The notes beneath the pieces were generated by a model that ran no database searches, had not been told where the DNA came from, and saw only the letters and a program-made list of their open reading frames with translations. Shown here one piece after another: positions 18,897-28,014 of a DNA stretch of 48,715 nucleotides. The stretch spans positions 1 through 48,715 of the forward strand of contig CANQSN010000009.1 in assembly GCA_947626505.1 (NCBI GenBank). Direction: 5' to 3'. Within the stretch, counting starts at the first letter, position 1. Each line of letters starts with the position of its first letter. Source of the stretch: an uncultured Lachnospiraceae bacterium. GTDB lineage: Bacteria; Bacillota; Clostridia; Lachnospirales; Lachnospiraceae. The translations under genes were made by a program, and so were the position numbers.

Positions 18897-19061
18897 TTAA
18901 TCATTTATTTTATCTGAACAGGTGCAATTATTGCCGCATCCCTTTCCATACGGGCATCCAATGCATTTTTGTCCACGCTTTTTAGCCCTGTATAAATAGT
19001 AGAAAATGCCGGCAATAATGCATAAAAGAATTAAAATAATAATAATATCCCCTATGTTCAT
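18897..19061 (-). CDS. FeoB-associated Cys-rich membrane peptide
   Basis: A 54-residue gene preceded by TAAGGAGGT. One N-terminal membrane segment (about residues 4-24) is followed by a basic turn (RAKKRG) and a Cys-rich tail with the pattern CIGCPYGKGCGNNCTC. This is the signature of the FeoB-associated Cys-rich membrane protein family (PF12669 type). The gene begins 26 bases after feoB and is in the same direction, so it is the third gene of the feo operon. Its role in ferrous iron uptake is not firmly known; FeoC-like function or iron handling at FeoB is inferred. Confidence 0.92.
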   Translation of the reverse strand: MNIGDIIIILILLCIIAGIFYYLYRAKKRGQKCIGCPYGKGCGNNCTCSDKIND

Positions 19062-19087
19062 TCTTATTTACCTCCTTACGCCCTATT

Positions 19088-21088
19088 CTATCTCGCAAGA
19101 GCATACTCTGTTTTAAGCCTTCTGTTAGTATTATTTATAATCATAACAATAATCATAGCCATAGCAGCCACAGCAGCAAATCCTGCAATAGCGGCGCCAA
19201 CATTTAACGTAGAAGGCGCAGTAATCAATGTTCCAATTGTGTATACCATATAAGCGACAGTATAGCCTACAGCAAACTGAAGTCCAATTCCGCCCCATAC
19301 CCATTTTGCGCTCTTCATCTCAGAATTCATTGCGCCAATTGCTGCAAAGCAGGGCGGAGTATAAAGGTTAAACATAAGATACGCAAGCGCCGCAACTTTA
19401 GTAATCGCCATCACTCCAGCCGCCTCTACGCCCGCTCCCTCCATAAGCGCAAGTTCTTCTGTGTCAATAAGATTCTCAAGTCCAACAAAGCAAACCGCCA
19501 ATGTACCGACTACATTTTCCTTTGCAATAAATCCCGTAACTGCCGCTGCCGCCAGCTGCCAGCTTAAAACGCCCACAATAGGAACAAGCAGATAAGCAAA
19601 TGGGGTTGCTATAAAGGCAAGTATTGAATCGTCCGCCGCCTTAGCAACATGTAAACTCAAGTCAAAAGTCTGCATAATCTGAACGACTGTATTACAGAGA
19701 AGTATAATTGTAGCCGCCTTAACTATATACGCCCATCCTCGGCTGCACATTGATTTGAAGGCTCCTAAAAGGGAGGGTTTCTTATACTCCGGAAGCTCGA
19801 TTATAAAAAATGACTTTCTTGCCTTATAACCGGCAACCTTGTTTACAAGCAGCGCACCAAGGAAAATCAGAACAATACCTGAAAAATACATAAGCCAGCT
19901 CACCCAGCCCGCTCCGTCAAAAAACGCTCCGGCGAAAAGGGCGATTACAGGAATCTTAGCGCCGCAGGGCATAAATGGCGAAAGCATTGCAGTCGCCCTT
20001 CTTTCACGCTCATTGCGAATGGTGCGGCTTGCCATAATTCCCGGAACTGCACAGCCTGTAGTAATAACAAACGGAATTACTGATTTACCTGAAAGCCCTA
20101 CCTTCTTAAAGATAGGATCAAGCAAGACCGCCACTCTGGACATATAGCCGCAGTCTTCAAGAAGGGCGATAAGGAAATACATTACCATAACAAGCGGAAG
20201 AAATCCTACAACTGCAATCACTCCGCCTATAACTCCATCGACAAGCAATGCCGACAATAAAGGCGAAGCATTTTCAAATAAACCGCCCACCCATGCCTGA
20301 AAGCCTTCCAGCCACGCAACTAATGTGTCGGCAATAAACGGGCCTACCCACGCCTGCGAAATCTCAAATACAAGCCACATTACAACAGCAAAAACAGGAA
20401 TACCAAGCCATTTATTAGTTAAAATAACATCAAGCTTATCGCTGGCATTTTTGTCCTTAGTCAAAACCTTGCGGGTTTCAACAGCATTTACAATGCTGTT
20501 TACAAACTCAAAACGTTTACGGTCGGCTTCCTCAACCGCCTTTTTATCTGTCAAATCAATATCGCCCTGACGGTAAACCGGAGAACTATGCGTATCTGCA
20601 TTAATTACAGCGGCGTCTATAACTTCCTTTAAACCCTCCGCAGATGTAGAAACTGTATTTATCACCGGACAGCCAAGCTTTTCAGACAGAAGCTTATTGT
20701 CAATCTTCGTCTCCTTCTTCTCGTTAATATCACTCTTATTAAGAGCGACTATAACGGGAATATTAAGCTCTAAAATCTGTGTAGTGAAGAAAAGGCTTCG
20801 GCTGAGATTAGTAGCGTCTACAATGTTGATAATAACATCCGGATTTTCTTTCCTTACATATGAGCTTGTTATGCTCTCCTCACTCGTAAAGGGCGACATG
20901 GAATAAGCGCCCGGAAGGTCGACTATAATTATCTGACCATCGCCGTCATAATACGTTTTTTTCAGCAGATGCTCCTTTTTATCTACAGTAACACCCGCCC
21001 AGTTTCCTACCTTTTCATTACGTCCGGTCAAAGCGTTATACATTGTTGTTTTGCCGGAATTAGGGTTGCCTGCTAAAGCAATTCTCAT
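19088..21088 (-). CDS. feoB: Ferrous iron transporter FeoB
   Basis: The 666-residue protein has an N-terminal G domain with G1 GNPNSGKTT (residues 7-15), G3 DLPGAYSM near 58-65 and G4 NKSD near 117-120, then a helical GDI-like spacer to about residue 215. The membrane domain follows, with two inverted gate modules that include GYMSRVAVLLDPIFKKVGLSGKS and PFVITTGCAVPG. It takes up Fe(II) across the cytoplasmic membrane, with GTP hydrolysis by the G domain. AGGAGGAGG precedes the ATG. The 194-base gap to feoA contains a TTAG-N6-CTAA box that overlaps a candidate promoter, so feoB may be transcribed both with feoA and separately. Confidence 0.97.
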   Translation of the reverse strand: MRIALAGNPNSGKTTMYNALTGRNEKVGNWAGVTVDKKEHLLKKTYYDGDGQIIIVDLPGAYSMSPFTSEESITSSYVRKENPDVIINIVDATNLSRSLFFTTQILELNIPVIVALNKSDINEKKETKIDNKLLSEKLGCPVINTVSTSAEGLKEVIDAAVINADTHSSPVYRQGDIDLTDKKAVEEADRKRFEFVNSIVNAVETRKVLTKDKNASDKLDVILTNKWLGIPVFAVVMWLVFEISQAWVGPFIADTLVAWLEGFQAWVGGLFENASPLLSALLVDGVIGGVIAVVGFLPLVMVMYFLIALLEDCGYMSRVAVLLDPIFKKVGLSGKSVIPFVITTGCAVPGIMASRTIRNERERRATAMLSPFMPCGAKIPVIALFAGAFFDGAGWVSWLMYFSGIVLIFLGALLVNKVAGYKARKSFFIIELPEYKKPSLLGAFKSMCSRGWAYIVKAATIILLCNTVVQIMQTFDLSLHVAKAADDSILAFIATPFAYLLVPIVGVLSWQLAAAAVTGFIAKENVVGTLAVCFVGLENLIDTEELALMEGAGVEAAGVMAITKVAALAYLMFNLYTPPCFAAIGAMNSEMKSAKWVWGGIGLQFAVGYTVAYMVYTIGTLITAPSTLNVGAAIAGFAAVAAMAMIIVMIINNTNRRLKTEYALAR

Positions 21089-21229
21089 TGAAATAACCTC
21101 CTCCTAAATAATACAATAATATTTTATATTTTTATACTCAAATTTTTTCGCTTAAGCTTTTTTTGTATGAAGCTATAGCTTTAAAGTTTGAGTTTTATAA
21201 CAATTTCCGTAAGTATAATATAACTTTTA

Positions 21230-21243
21230 TTAGTTATATCTAA
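21230..21243. promoter_or_regulatory. TTAG-N6-CTAA box upstream of feoB (DtxR-family-like operator)
   Basis: TTAGTTATATCTAA is the same TTAG-N6-CTAA pattern found twice upstream of feoA. It overlaps the -35 zone of a candidate minus-strand promoter whose -10 would be TATACT about 17 bases further. The half-site resembles DtxR/IdeR/MntR-family targets; the regulator is inferred, not seen. Confidence 0.5.
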
Positions 21244-21282
21244 CCCTTGACCAAAAAATAATCAGCCGCCTATACTTCACCA

Positions 21283-21495
21283 TTAAATGTGTATAGCTTC
21301 AGCCAACTGATTATCTATATTATATCTTCCGTCTTTGATAGAAACAACGCAGCCGCCCCTCAAACGAGAAACAACAGTAACCGCTTCGCCGCTGTAACAT
21401 CCGAGGGAAAGCAAAAAAGACTCTAACTCCTCATCGTCTGCTTCTACATGCTGAATAATGTATTCATTTCCTTCAACTGCATCCTTTAATGTCAT
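21283..21495 (-). CDS. feoA: FeoA-like ferrous iron transport accessory protein
   Basis: The start is placed at ATG 21495 because AAGGGTGG sits five bases upstream; a longer frame adds eight residues without a ribosome site. The 70-residue product has the SH3-like FeoA core: MTLKDAVEGNEYIIQHV, LLSLGCYSGEAVTVVSRLRGGCVVSIKDGRYNID and a terminal AEAIHI, the usual 'L..LG...G..V......G...V......ALG...A..I' pattern. FeoA is a small cytoplasmic partner that stimulates FeoB. It has a promoter at 21584-21612 with an operator directly downstream. Confidence 0.93.
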   Translation of the reverse strand: MTLKDAVEGNEYIIQHVEADDEELESFLLSLGCYSGEAVTVVSRLRGGCVVSIKDGRYNIDNQLAEAIHI

Positions 21496-21526
21496 ACAAA
21501 CCACCCTTTTACACATCAAACATTAA

Positions 21527-21540
21527 TTAGTCTATGCTAA
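21527..21540. promoter_or_regulatory. TTAG-N6-CTAA box in the feoA leader
   Basis: TTAGTCTATGCTAA lies between the feoA promoter and its ribosome site, 20 bases from the neighbouring larger palindrome. It has the same half-sites and spacing as boxes at 21230 and 21561. Confidence 0.5.
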
Positions 21541-21554
21541 CCCACTGGTCTAAA

Positions 21555-21580
21555 AAATGGTTAGCGTTTACTAACCATTT
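21555..21580. promoter_or_regulatory. Operator palindrome at the feoA transcription start
   Basis: A perfect inverted repeat with 10-base arms (AAATGGTTAG, six-base spacer, CTAACCATTT) sits immediately downstream of the feoA -10, where a bound repressor would block initiation. It contains the TTAG-N6-CTAA core. An iron-responsive DtxR-family repressor is the likely ligand. Confidence 0.65.
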
Positions 21581-21583
21581 AAT

Positions 21584-21612
21584 AGTTTACTCGCTTATTC
21601 TGATTTTGTCAA
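21584..21612 (-). promoter_or_regulatory. Sigma-A promoter of feoA
   Basis: Minus-strand consensus TTGACA (21607-21612), 17-base spacer, TAAACT (21584-21589). Confidence 0.8.
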
Positions 21613-21656
21613 CACATAATACAAATTTTTGTTGACTTTTTGCACTTTATACAGAT

Positions 21657-24134
21657 TTATCTCAATAACAGTCTTAACTTTAACAGCATATTTGCATTAT
21701 GGTAAATTGCCCTCTTAAGCTCATTTATACATGACATCGTCATTTCATACTCCTCTGCTTCAATCCCCTGCCTGCTAAAGCTTACCCTCTCAATAATCTC
21801 ACAGATATTTTTTAAGTCAAACGCCTGCTGATACTTTGCGGCAAATAACTTAAGCTGCTCCAAATGGCTTCCGCAAAGATAAAATTCCTCATTACACATT
21901 CTTTCCATGTCGCATATATTTGCATAACATGCAATAAGCGCTTCTCTCTCGTCCTTTTGGTGACAGCTCTTATACCTTTTCACCTTCCTTATAGTCATTT
22001 TACCAAGCATGAAAAGGCAAAGCGCAGCAAATAAACCCAATACTGCATATAACATCCACGACAGGTTAGAAAGGCGTATCTGACTCAGCGTGTTTCCTCC
22101 GGTATTGCCGACAGTTTCTTCCATCCTATCATTTAAAGCTCTGGAAAATGCCGACCAGAAATCGTCTTCATCAGTTTCCTCTGCGCTTCCCGGCGTAACC
22201 TCAACTACTCTCCATCCAAAATCCGGAACATAAATTTCCACCCACGCATGAGCCATAGCGTCCGTTACTTCCACATCCAAAACCGTGGACTCGCCGAGGT
22301 CGGAATATCCGTCGTAGTAATCGTCATAATTTTTTGTTTCATTTTCATCTGAAGCCAAAGCGGTTTCCATTGAAAACACATAACCCTCAACGTACCTTGC
22401 GGGTATCCCCATCTGACGAAAAATCAGAGTAGCCGCGGAAGCAAAATGCGCGCAGAAACCTTTGCGGTTTTTTGTAAGAAAATAATTTATAAAATCCTCG
22501 CCTCTGGGAGTTGCCCCCGGCCTAAGCGTGTAAGGAATATTTTCTTCAAAATACAGGCTTACTGCATTTGCAATTTCATTTTCACTCATATTGGCGTTTA
22601 AACCAATACTCTCGCACTCCTTTGCAATCACTTCCCGATTCTTGTCCGGAACTTCTAAAAATACATCGTCTATCTGCGACGCATCTATATCAGAAGGCTT
22701 GTTCTCTCCAATATTTCCCCATATCTGTTTAGGATAATAAGTGTAGCTTGCCTCTTGCCACATATCAATTCCAACCGTAAGATTATAGTTTCTGCCATAT
22801 ACAGAATAATCGGGCAGCGTAGTATAATACGGATAATAAAGATAATGAACGCTGGCTCCAACATTTTTTATATCCATCCTGCCCTTTGCGCCATATTCTG
22901 CATTATTCTCATAATCCTTCTTGAGCGAGTCCGCCTCTGCCTTCATGCTTTCCTTTTCAAATATAGGCTGGTCTTCCTCTACCTCCTTTTCATTTATAAT
23001 CGGTCCGTTCGGGCCATAAATAGTCTTACTATAAACATGCGGATACAAATCCAGCCATTGATTGTCGCCATATTCCCCGCCTGTAAAACCTTTTAAATAT
23101 ACTGCCTCATTACTGTAAGGCGTGTAGGAAACAATCAAATCCGGCTGGTTATCGGGCCTTATATTGGATATTCCCCCAAGCATACCGTCGCTCATACCGC
23201 CTGTAGAGCTGTACGAGTTAAATAATGCTCCAAATCCCAGCATAACCACATTTCCAATGATTTCCGAAGTACTATCCCTAAGTTCATCACTTTTAAACTG
23301 TCTGTCAAGTCTTGCCGGAGACATTATATTGCCTGCAATTACGGCAATTAAAAAGCTGCTTAAAATTATAAAAAGTAAAATGCTCCTAAATCCTTTAAAA
23401 TCCTGAGTATATAAAATACGGTTTTTCTTCAAGCCCGCGGCGCGGGTTGAGGTATCTCCGGCAAAGGATACATAGTGACCGTTTGCCTTGTAAACCATTA
23501 CTGCCAAATAGCCCGCTCCAAGTATAAAAATATAGAATAAATCCGGTGAAAGCTTCATATAAAGCGGAACAAGTAAAATCGGAAAGGAAATAAACACCGT
23601 CCATCCGATTCCCATAGTTACATAAATCCAGACATTAAGCACAAGAATCTCCATCATGCCTACAAATATTGCCAAAATCGTGACAGTGAGATATGGGTTA
23701 TCAATCTGCACATCATATTCAATTACGCCGGAAAGATTAAAGAATTGCTTAGCATAATTCAAAACAGCGTTTATAATCTCGTATAAACCTGAATTGGCAT
23801 GTACCCTGAAAACATATATTGCGCCGACAAACGCGGCGAAAAAGAGTATATAGAATGAATCCCTGTGCCACAACTTAGGCGCAGTATAAAGAATGGAAGC
23901 ATATACTGATAAAAGCAGATAAAAAAATACAACCAGCAAATAATTATACTCTATGTTAAATGCCGACAAAAAGCCTCCCACTGAACCGAACACTACGCAG
24001 AATACTATAAGGCTCCTAAGACAGCCCGTAAAAAGTATCTGTTTTGTACTTACCTTATCCTCCTTTAGATACATACCTTTCATCAGGCATACATCTTCTT
24101 TATGTTTTTTTTGCTTTTTATTTTTTTTAAACAT
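21657..24134 (-). CDS. Membrane transglutaminase-like protein (TgpA type)
   Basis: The 825-residue protein has about six N-terminal membrane segments within residues 30-285, an extracytoplasmic region, the transglutaminase-like core, one further membrane helix near 690-715 and a cytoplasmic tail of about 110 residues. The core shows the nucleophile Cys in KGFCAHFASA, the His in DAMAHAWVEIY and, where the acidic member is usual, Glu in WRVVEVTPG rather than Asp. This is the TgpA/DUF3488 arrangement. With the MoxR and DUF58 genes upstream it forms a widespread three-gene unit thought to act in envelope protein processing or crosslinking; the substrate is unknown. AAGGAGC precedes the ATG, four bases after the DUF58 stop. 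Confidence 0.92.
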   Translation of the reverse strand: MFKKNKKQKKHKEDVCLMKGMYLKEDKVSTKQILFTGCLRSLIVFCVVFGSVGGFLSAFNIEYNYLLVVFFYLLLSVYASILYTAPKLWHRDSFYILFFAAFVGAIYVFRVHANSGLYEIINAVLNYAKQFFNLSGVIEYDVQIDNPYLTVTILAIFVGMMEILVLNVWIYVTMGIGWTVFISFPILLVPLYMKLSPDLFYIFILGAGYLAVMVYKANGHYVSFAGDTSTRAAGLKKNRILYTQDFKGFRSILLFIILSSFLIAVIAGNIMSPARLDRQFKSDELRDSTSEIIGNVVMLGFGALFNSYSSTGGMSDGMLGGISNIRPDNQPDLIVSYTPYSNEAVYLKGFTGGEYGDNQWLDLYPHVYSKTIYGPNGPIINEKEVEEDQPIFEKESMKAEADSLKKDYENNAEYGAKGRMDIKNVGASVHYLYYPYYTTLPDYSVYGRNYNLTVGIDMWQEASYTYYPKQIWGNIGENKPSDIDASQIDDVFLEVPDKNREVIAKECESIGLNANMSENEIANAVSLYFEENIPYTLRPGATPRGEDFINYFLTKNRKGFCAHFASAATLIFRQMGIPARYVEGYVFSMETALASDENETKNYDDYYDGYSDLGESTVLDVEVTDAMAHAWVEIYVPDFGWRVVEVTPGSAEETDEDDFWSAFSRALNDRMEETVGNTGGNTLSQIRLSNLSWMLYAVLGLFAALCLFMLGKMTIRKVKRYKSCHQKDEREALIACYANICDMERMCNEEFYLCGSHLEQLKLFAAKYQQAFDLKNICEIIERVSFSRQGIEAEEYEMTMSCINELKRAIYHNANMLLKLRLLLR

Positions 24135-24138
24135 ATTA

Positions 24139-25200
24139 TCAGCTCCTTAGAGTCGCCGCAGTGCGCTGTCTGCCAAAAATTGCATTTTCATCCGCCGAAC
24201 CGTCGTCATACCCGATATAAAGATATGTACCCTCATTCAAATTCTGCCTTATAAACAAATCCTCTGTATAGCCAGCTTTCACATTACCGCTGTCATAGAG
24301 CAAAAGCTCAAGCCACTGATGACGTTCTATCTCACTTCCAATATAACAGCTGCAAAGCTCAGCCCGATTCACACTGTAATAATATACCGTGAAGGGAAGG
24401 TTCTGAAGCACAAATGAGCTTGTAATGCTGTCGGCAAGCTCAAGCACAGCCTCAAGCCGCATTTCTTCATCATTTACCAAATCCACCAATACGTTTAGCT
24501 GCATGGCAGAAACGCTTACCCTCTCCTTAACCATAAGCTCGTCCTTCTTCATTGAAAGCTTCCAGTGAATATTCTGAAGCTTATCTCCCGGAATATACTC
24601 TCTTATATCGCTTACCTCTGAAAAATCATAGCCCTTTTCTTTGCTTTCCATTGCCTCCGTAACTCCGCGCATATATGTCTGTCCCGCTTCTTGGTTTCTA
24701 GGCTCTCCATTTGGATAAATAAGGCATTCTCCCTGCGCGTCAACCTTTCTTGTCACCTCATAAATCCCAAGAAGTCCGACAAGCTTTATACTTTCCGCCT
24801 CCACTAAAACCCTGCCGCAATATTCCATCATTACAGTATATGAATACTCCATAGTTTTCTGAGCTCTTATCGGAACATTCAATGTAATTATATTTTCTTC
24901 GCCATAGAATGGATTGGAAAACTTTATTTTAATATATGCATTTACAAGGGGGAGTCTAAGCGGATTCTTAAGCTCGACATATATATTAAATTCCTCGCCC
25001 TTTTTCATAGATTCCTTAGGAAGCCTAAAAGCTATGCCGATTTCTTTTGACAGCCTCCATGTCGAAAATAAACTTAAAAGCGGAACCAGCGTCATGCCGA
25101 CAAGCAATATAAAATTCACATAGCTGTGAAACACAAACATAATATAAATATTTAGCGCAAAGAAAATAGCATACCTTACTATATTGCGAATACGTTTCAT
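24139..25200 (-). CDS. DUF58 domain protein (MoxR partner)
   Basis: The 353-residue protein has two hydrophobic segments in residues 8-47, an extracytoplasmic-type beta domain and the DUF58 core with its signature REYIPGDKLQNIHWKLSMKK near residues 205-224. DUF58 proteins are von-Willebrand-like partners of MoxR ATPases. The gene lies 36 bases after the MoxR gene and four bases before the transglutaminase gene, so the three are almost certainly co-expressed. Confidence 0.92.
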   Translation of the reverse strand: MKRIRNIVRYAIFFALNIYIMFVFHSYVNFILLVGMTLVPLLSLFSTWRLSKEIGIAFRLPKESMKKGEEFNIYVELKNPLRLPLVNAYIKIKFSNPFYGEENIITLNVPIRAQKTMEYSYTVMMEYCGRVLVEAESIKLVGLLGIYEVTRKVDAQGECLIYPNGEPRNQEAGQTYMRGVTEAMESKEKGYDFSEVSDIREYIPGDKLQNIHWKLSMKKDELMVKERVSVSAMQLNVLVDLVNDEEMRLEAVLELADSITSSFVLQNLPFTVYYYSVNRAELCSCYIGSEIERHQWLELLLYDSGNVKAGYTEDLFIRQNLNEGTYLYIGYDDGSADENAIFGRQRTAATLRS

Positions 25201-25236
25201 AGCCCGCCTCCCGTTAGCTTTATATTTGATGTTCTT

Positions 25237-26160
25237 CTATGTTCTTGGAACCTTGATATCTGCATATAAGGACAATAACGCCTCCTCTATGCTCTTTCCC
25301 TCCGCTCTTGCCTTTGACGAGAGCTTTACCCTGTGGCCCAAAACCTCTATGAGAATCTTGCGTATATCCTCCGGAGTTACGTAATCCCTGTCTGATAATA
25401 CAGCCATCGCCTTTGCCATTCTAAGCAGCGCAATACTTCCTCTGGGACTTGCTCCCATAGAGAAAAGCTCATTGGTTCTGGTGTTCTCTACCAAGTTTAC
25501 AATATACTCATATATGGAACGGTCAATATACATGTCGTTAGTCTTATCCCTAAGCTCGCTGAATTCTTCAACAGATATTACTTCATTAAGCAGCGATAAT
25601 GGTCTGCTTGCATTTCCCATAAGAATATCTATAGCTGCTTCATGCTCAGGATAACCCATGGTAAGGCAAATCATAAAGCGGTCAAGCTGTGATTCCGGCA
25701 GCATTTGCGTTCCTGATGAGCCCAGCGGATTCTCAGTTGCAATAACTGTAAATGGCTGCGGTAACGGTCTGGTAACACCGTCCACAGTCACATTTCCTTC
25801 CTCCATTACCTCTAAAAGGGCGGACTGGGTTTTAGGTGAAGTCCGATTAATCTCGTCCGCTAAAAATAAATTGCAGCACACTGCGCCGGGCTGGTATTCA
25901 AAGGTTTTTGTGTTCGGCTGGTACATAGAAAATCCCACAATATCGCTTGGAAGGACGTCAGGCGTAAACTGCACTCTCTTATAGCTTAAAGACATTGATT
26001 TTGCAATTGCCATAGCAAGGGTTGTCTTACCTACGCCCGGAATATCCTCAAGCAGTATATGGCCTCCGGCGAGCATTGCCGCTAAAACCTTTTCAATAAC
26101 CTCATCCTTTCCCTTTACTGCTTTTTTAATCTCTTCCTTTACTGTATTCATTGCTGTCAT
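25237..26160 (-). CDS. MoxR-family AAA+ ATPase
   Basis: The 307-residue protein is a typical MoxR ATPase: Walker A GVGKTTLA (residues 41-48), Walker B LADEINRTSPKTQSALLEVMEE near 101-122, sensor TENP near 144-147 and the arginine-containing SPRGSIALLRMAKA near 235-248. MoxR proteins act as chaperone-like remodelers on partners such as the adjacent DUF58 protein. AGGAGGAC precedes the ATG. It is the first gene of the three-gene unit. Confidence 0.95.
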   Translation of the reverse strand: MTAMNTVKEEIKKAVKGKDEVIEKVLAAMLAGGHILLEDIPGVGKTTLAMAIAKSMSLSYKRVQFTPDVLPSDIVGFSMYQPNTKTFEYQPGAVCCNLFLADEINRTSPKTQSALLEVMEEGNVTVDGVTRPLPQPFTVIATENPLGSSGTQMLPESQLDRFMICLTMGYPEHEAAIDILMGNASRPLSLLNEVISVEEFSELRDKTNDMYIDRSIYEYIVNLVENTRTNELFSMGASPRGSIALLRMAKAMAVLSDRDYVTPEDIRKILIEVLGHRVKLSSKARAEGKSIEEALLSLYADIKVPRT

Positions 26161-26242
26161 TTCTCGTCCTCCTGCTTCACCGCTATTTTACAATCTGCTG
26201 AAATTACGTTACTTTAATTGCAAAGCCGCATATGCTGCGGGC

Positions 26243-27592
26243 TTAATATTTTTCTATCCTAAAACGTTTTGACGGTTTAACAACCAATGTCACTAATAAA
26301 ATGGCAAGCGCAGTTATACCTAAGCTTAAAGGGTAAACCCTCATAACCGTCACAAATGAGGGATACATCTTAAATACGGTAAATATCCATACAAGCCTTA
26401 CTCCGCATATTCCCACCACAGAACAGAGCGCCGGAATAAACGAAACTCCATATCCTCTTAAATATCCTGACAACACTTCCTGCGCAAAACTAAATGCATA
26501 CGCAAAAAATATATAACTAAGCCTGATATATCCGGTATCAATAACGTCCGTATCCTTATTAAAAATTCCAAGCAGCGGTTTGCCAAATATAAGAATCATT
26601 GTACAGACAGCGGCTGTTGCAGCGGCGCACTGAAGCAGGCACAGCTTTAACGACTTTAAGCATCTGATATTTTTACCTGCGCCGAAGTTCTGCCCGACAA
26701 AGGTGGTGCAAGTCTGTCCAAATGAATTCATTACATAATAAGCAAATATTTCCAGATTATAAGCAGCGGACGACGCCGCCATTACCGTTGTTCCAAGACT
26801 GTTCACTGCCGACTGTATAACAATGTTTGCAAAGGAGAATATCATTCCCTGTATCCCAGCCGGAACTCCTATCTTCAAAATATCTATAAGAAGCCTTGCA
26901 TCTATACCTATTTCTTTTATATTTAACCGGATAACCATATCCGTTTTAAGCAGCGCCGCAAATAATATAACGGAGCTTAATAAATTTGAAATAACGGTTG
27001 CAATCGCTACTCCGTCCACATCCATGCCAAGCACAATAACAAAAAACAGATTAAGCGCTACATTAGTTGCTCCGGAAACCAAAAGCGCCATAAGCGGGGT
27101 TTTTGTATCGCCGCAGCTTCTAAATATTGCAGATTCAAAATTGTATAAAAGTATTACGGGCATACCAAGAAGATAAATTTTAAGATATTTCGCCGCCATT
27201 AGAGAAACCTCGTCGGGCACTCCCAACAGCCTTATAATATCCTCCGCCAAAAACAGCCCAAGTACAGAAATAAATACTCCGCCAAGCAGAGCTACAATAA
27301 TAGAAGTGTGCACTGACCTTGAAACATTTTTCTGATTATTCTGTCCTATTGATTTTGCAATTATAACATTACTTCCCAGTGAAATCCCGACAAACAGATT
27401 GACAAGCAATCCTACCACAGGACTATTGCTCCCCACTGCCGCCATTGCCTCCTTGCCGGCAAACCGTCCAACTACTGCGATATCTGCCGCATTAAAAAGC
27501 TGCTGTAATATACCGGTTACAGCCAGCGGTATGGCATACCTTATAATTTTATCCCCAAGAGAGCCATTAGTCATATCCACTTGATTTTTCAT
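26243..27592 (-). CDS. MATE-family multidrug/sodium antiporter
   Basis: The 449-residue protein has twelve hydrophobic segments and the two-fold MATE repeat: MTNGSLGDKIIRYAIPLAVTGILQQLFNAADIAVVGRFAG at the start and the second-half counterpart LKIGVPAGIQGMIFSFANIVIQSAVNSLG near residues 238-266. NorM/DinF-type MATE proteins export cationic drugs or metabolites using a cation gradient; the substrate cannot be predicted. A short open frame that could be a leader peptide precedes it. No regulator gene is adjacent. Confidence 0.94.
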   Translation of the reverse strand: MKNQVDMTNGSLGDKIIRYAIPLAVTGILQQLFNAADIAVVGRFAGKEAMAAVGSNSPVVGLLVNLFVGISLGSNVIIAKSIGQNNQKNVSRSVHTSIIVALLGGVFISVLGLFLAEDIIRLLGVPDEVSLMAAKYLKIYLLGMPVILLYNFESAIFRSCGDTKTPLMALLVSGATNVALNLFFVIVLGMDVDGVAIATVISNLLSSVILFAALLKTDMVIRLNIKEIGIDARLLIDILKIGVPAGIQGMIFSFANIVIQSAVNSLGTTVMAASSAAYNLEIFAYYVMNSFGQTCTTFVGQNFGAGKNIRCLKSLKLCLLQCAAATAAVCTMILIFGKPLLGIFNKDTDVIDTGYIRLSYIFFAYAFSFAQEVLSGYLRGYGVSFIPALCSVVGICGVRLVWIFTVFKMYPSFVTVMRVYPLSLGITALAILLVTLVVKPSKRFRIEKY

Positions 27593-27928
27593 GTATATAT
27601 CACCATCTTTATTAAAACTTGTATCTATTTTGTTTATTTTTAAAAACCCCTGCCGCTATAACTCTCATACGTCTCCCTTTCCCTGTATTCTATATTACCA
27701 TTTCCAGCCAAAATAAGCTAGTCCCAATTACATATGGTATACTTTGCATTCAATCTCATATTTTACTATCTTTTACCCCTCGTTTTCTCACGATTCCTTC
27801 ACCTCGTTCCTTTATTATATAATTACACTTCATACATTTTCCGTAATTATATTGTATCGGTATTATTAATAATAAAAATATTAACAAAATTTTTTTAATC
27901 TAAAACTGACGTTTTACCTTAAATTGAT

Positions 27929-27950
27929 GTTTGGTATTTTTATGCCAAAC
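27929..27950. promoter_or_regulatory. Inverted repeat just upstream of the transglycosylase promoter
   Basis: GTTTGG - 10-base AT-rich spacer - CCAAAC ends four bases before the -35 element, a position typical for an activator site. The regulator is unknown. Confidence 0.35.
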
Positions 27951-27953
27951 TGC

Positions 27954-27982
27954 TTGTAGATTTTTCTGAATAATGCTATACT
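27954..27982 (+). promoter_or_regulatory. Sigma-A promoter of the transglycosylase/autolysin unit
   Basis: TTGTAG (27954-27959), 17-base spacer, TATACT (27977-27982) with an upstream TG-like extension (ATGC), 32 bases before the ATG. Confidence 0.7.
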
Positions 27983-28014
27983 GTGTATGATTGTGCAGGA
28001 AAGGAGTGTGGCAA

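Larger units (their letters stand above)
27593..28014. other. 421-base divergent intergenic region
   Basis: This gap separates the divergent MATE and transglycosylase genes. It contains an 18-codon open frame with a ribosome site in front of the MATE gene (27612-27668, minus), an inverted repeat at 27929-27950 and the transglycosylase promoter at 27954-27982. The middle is AT-rich, with no further gene or RNA structure that I can support. Confidence 0.7.
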
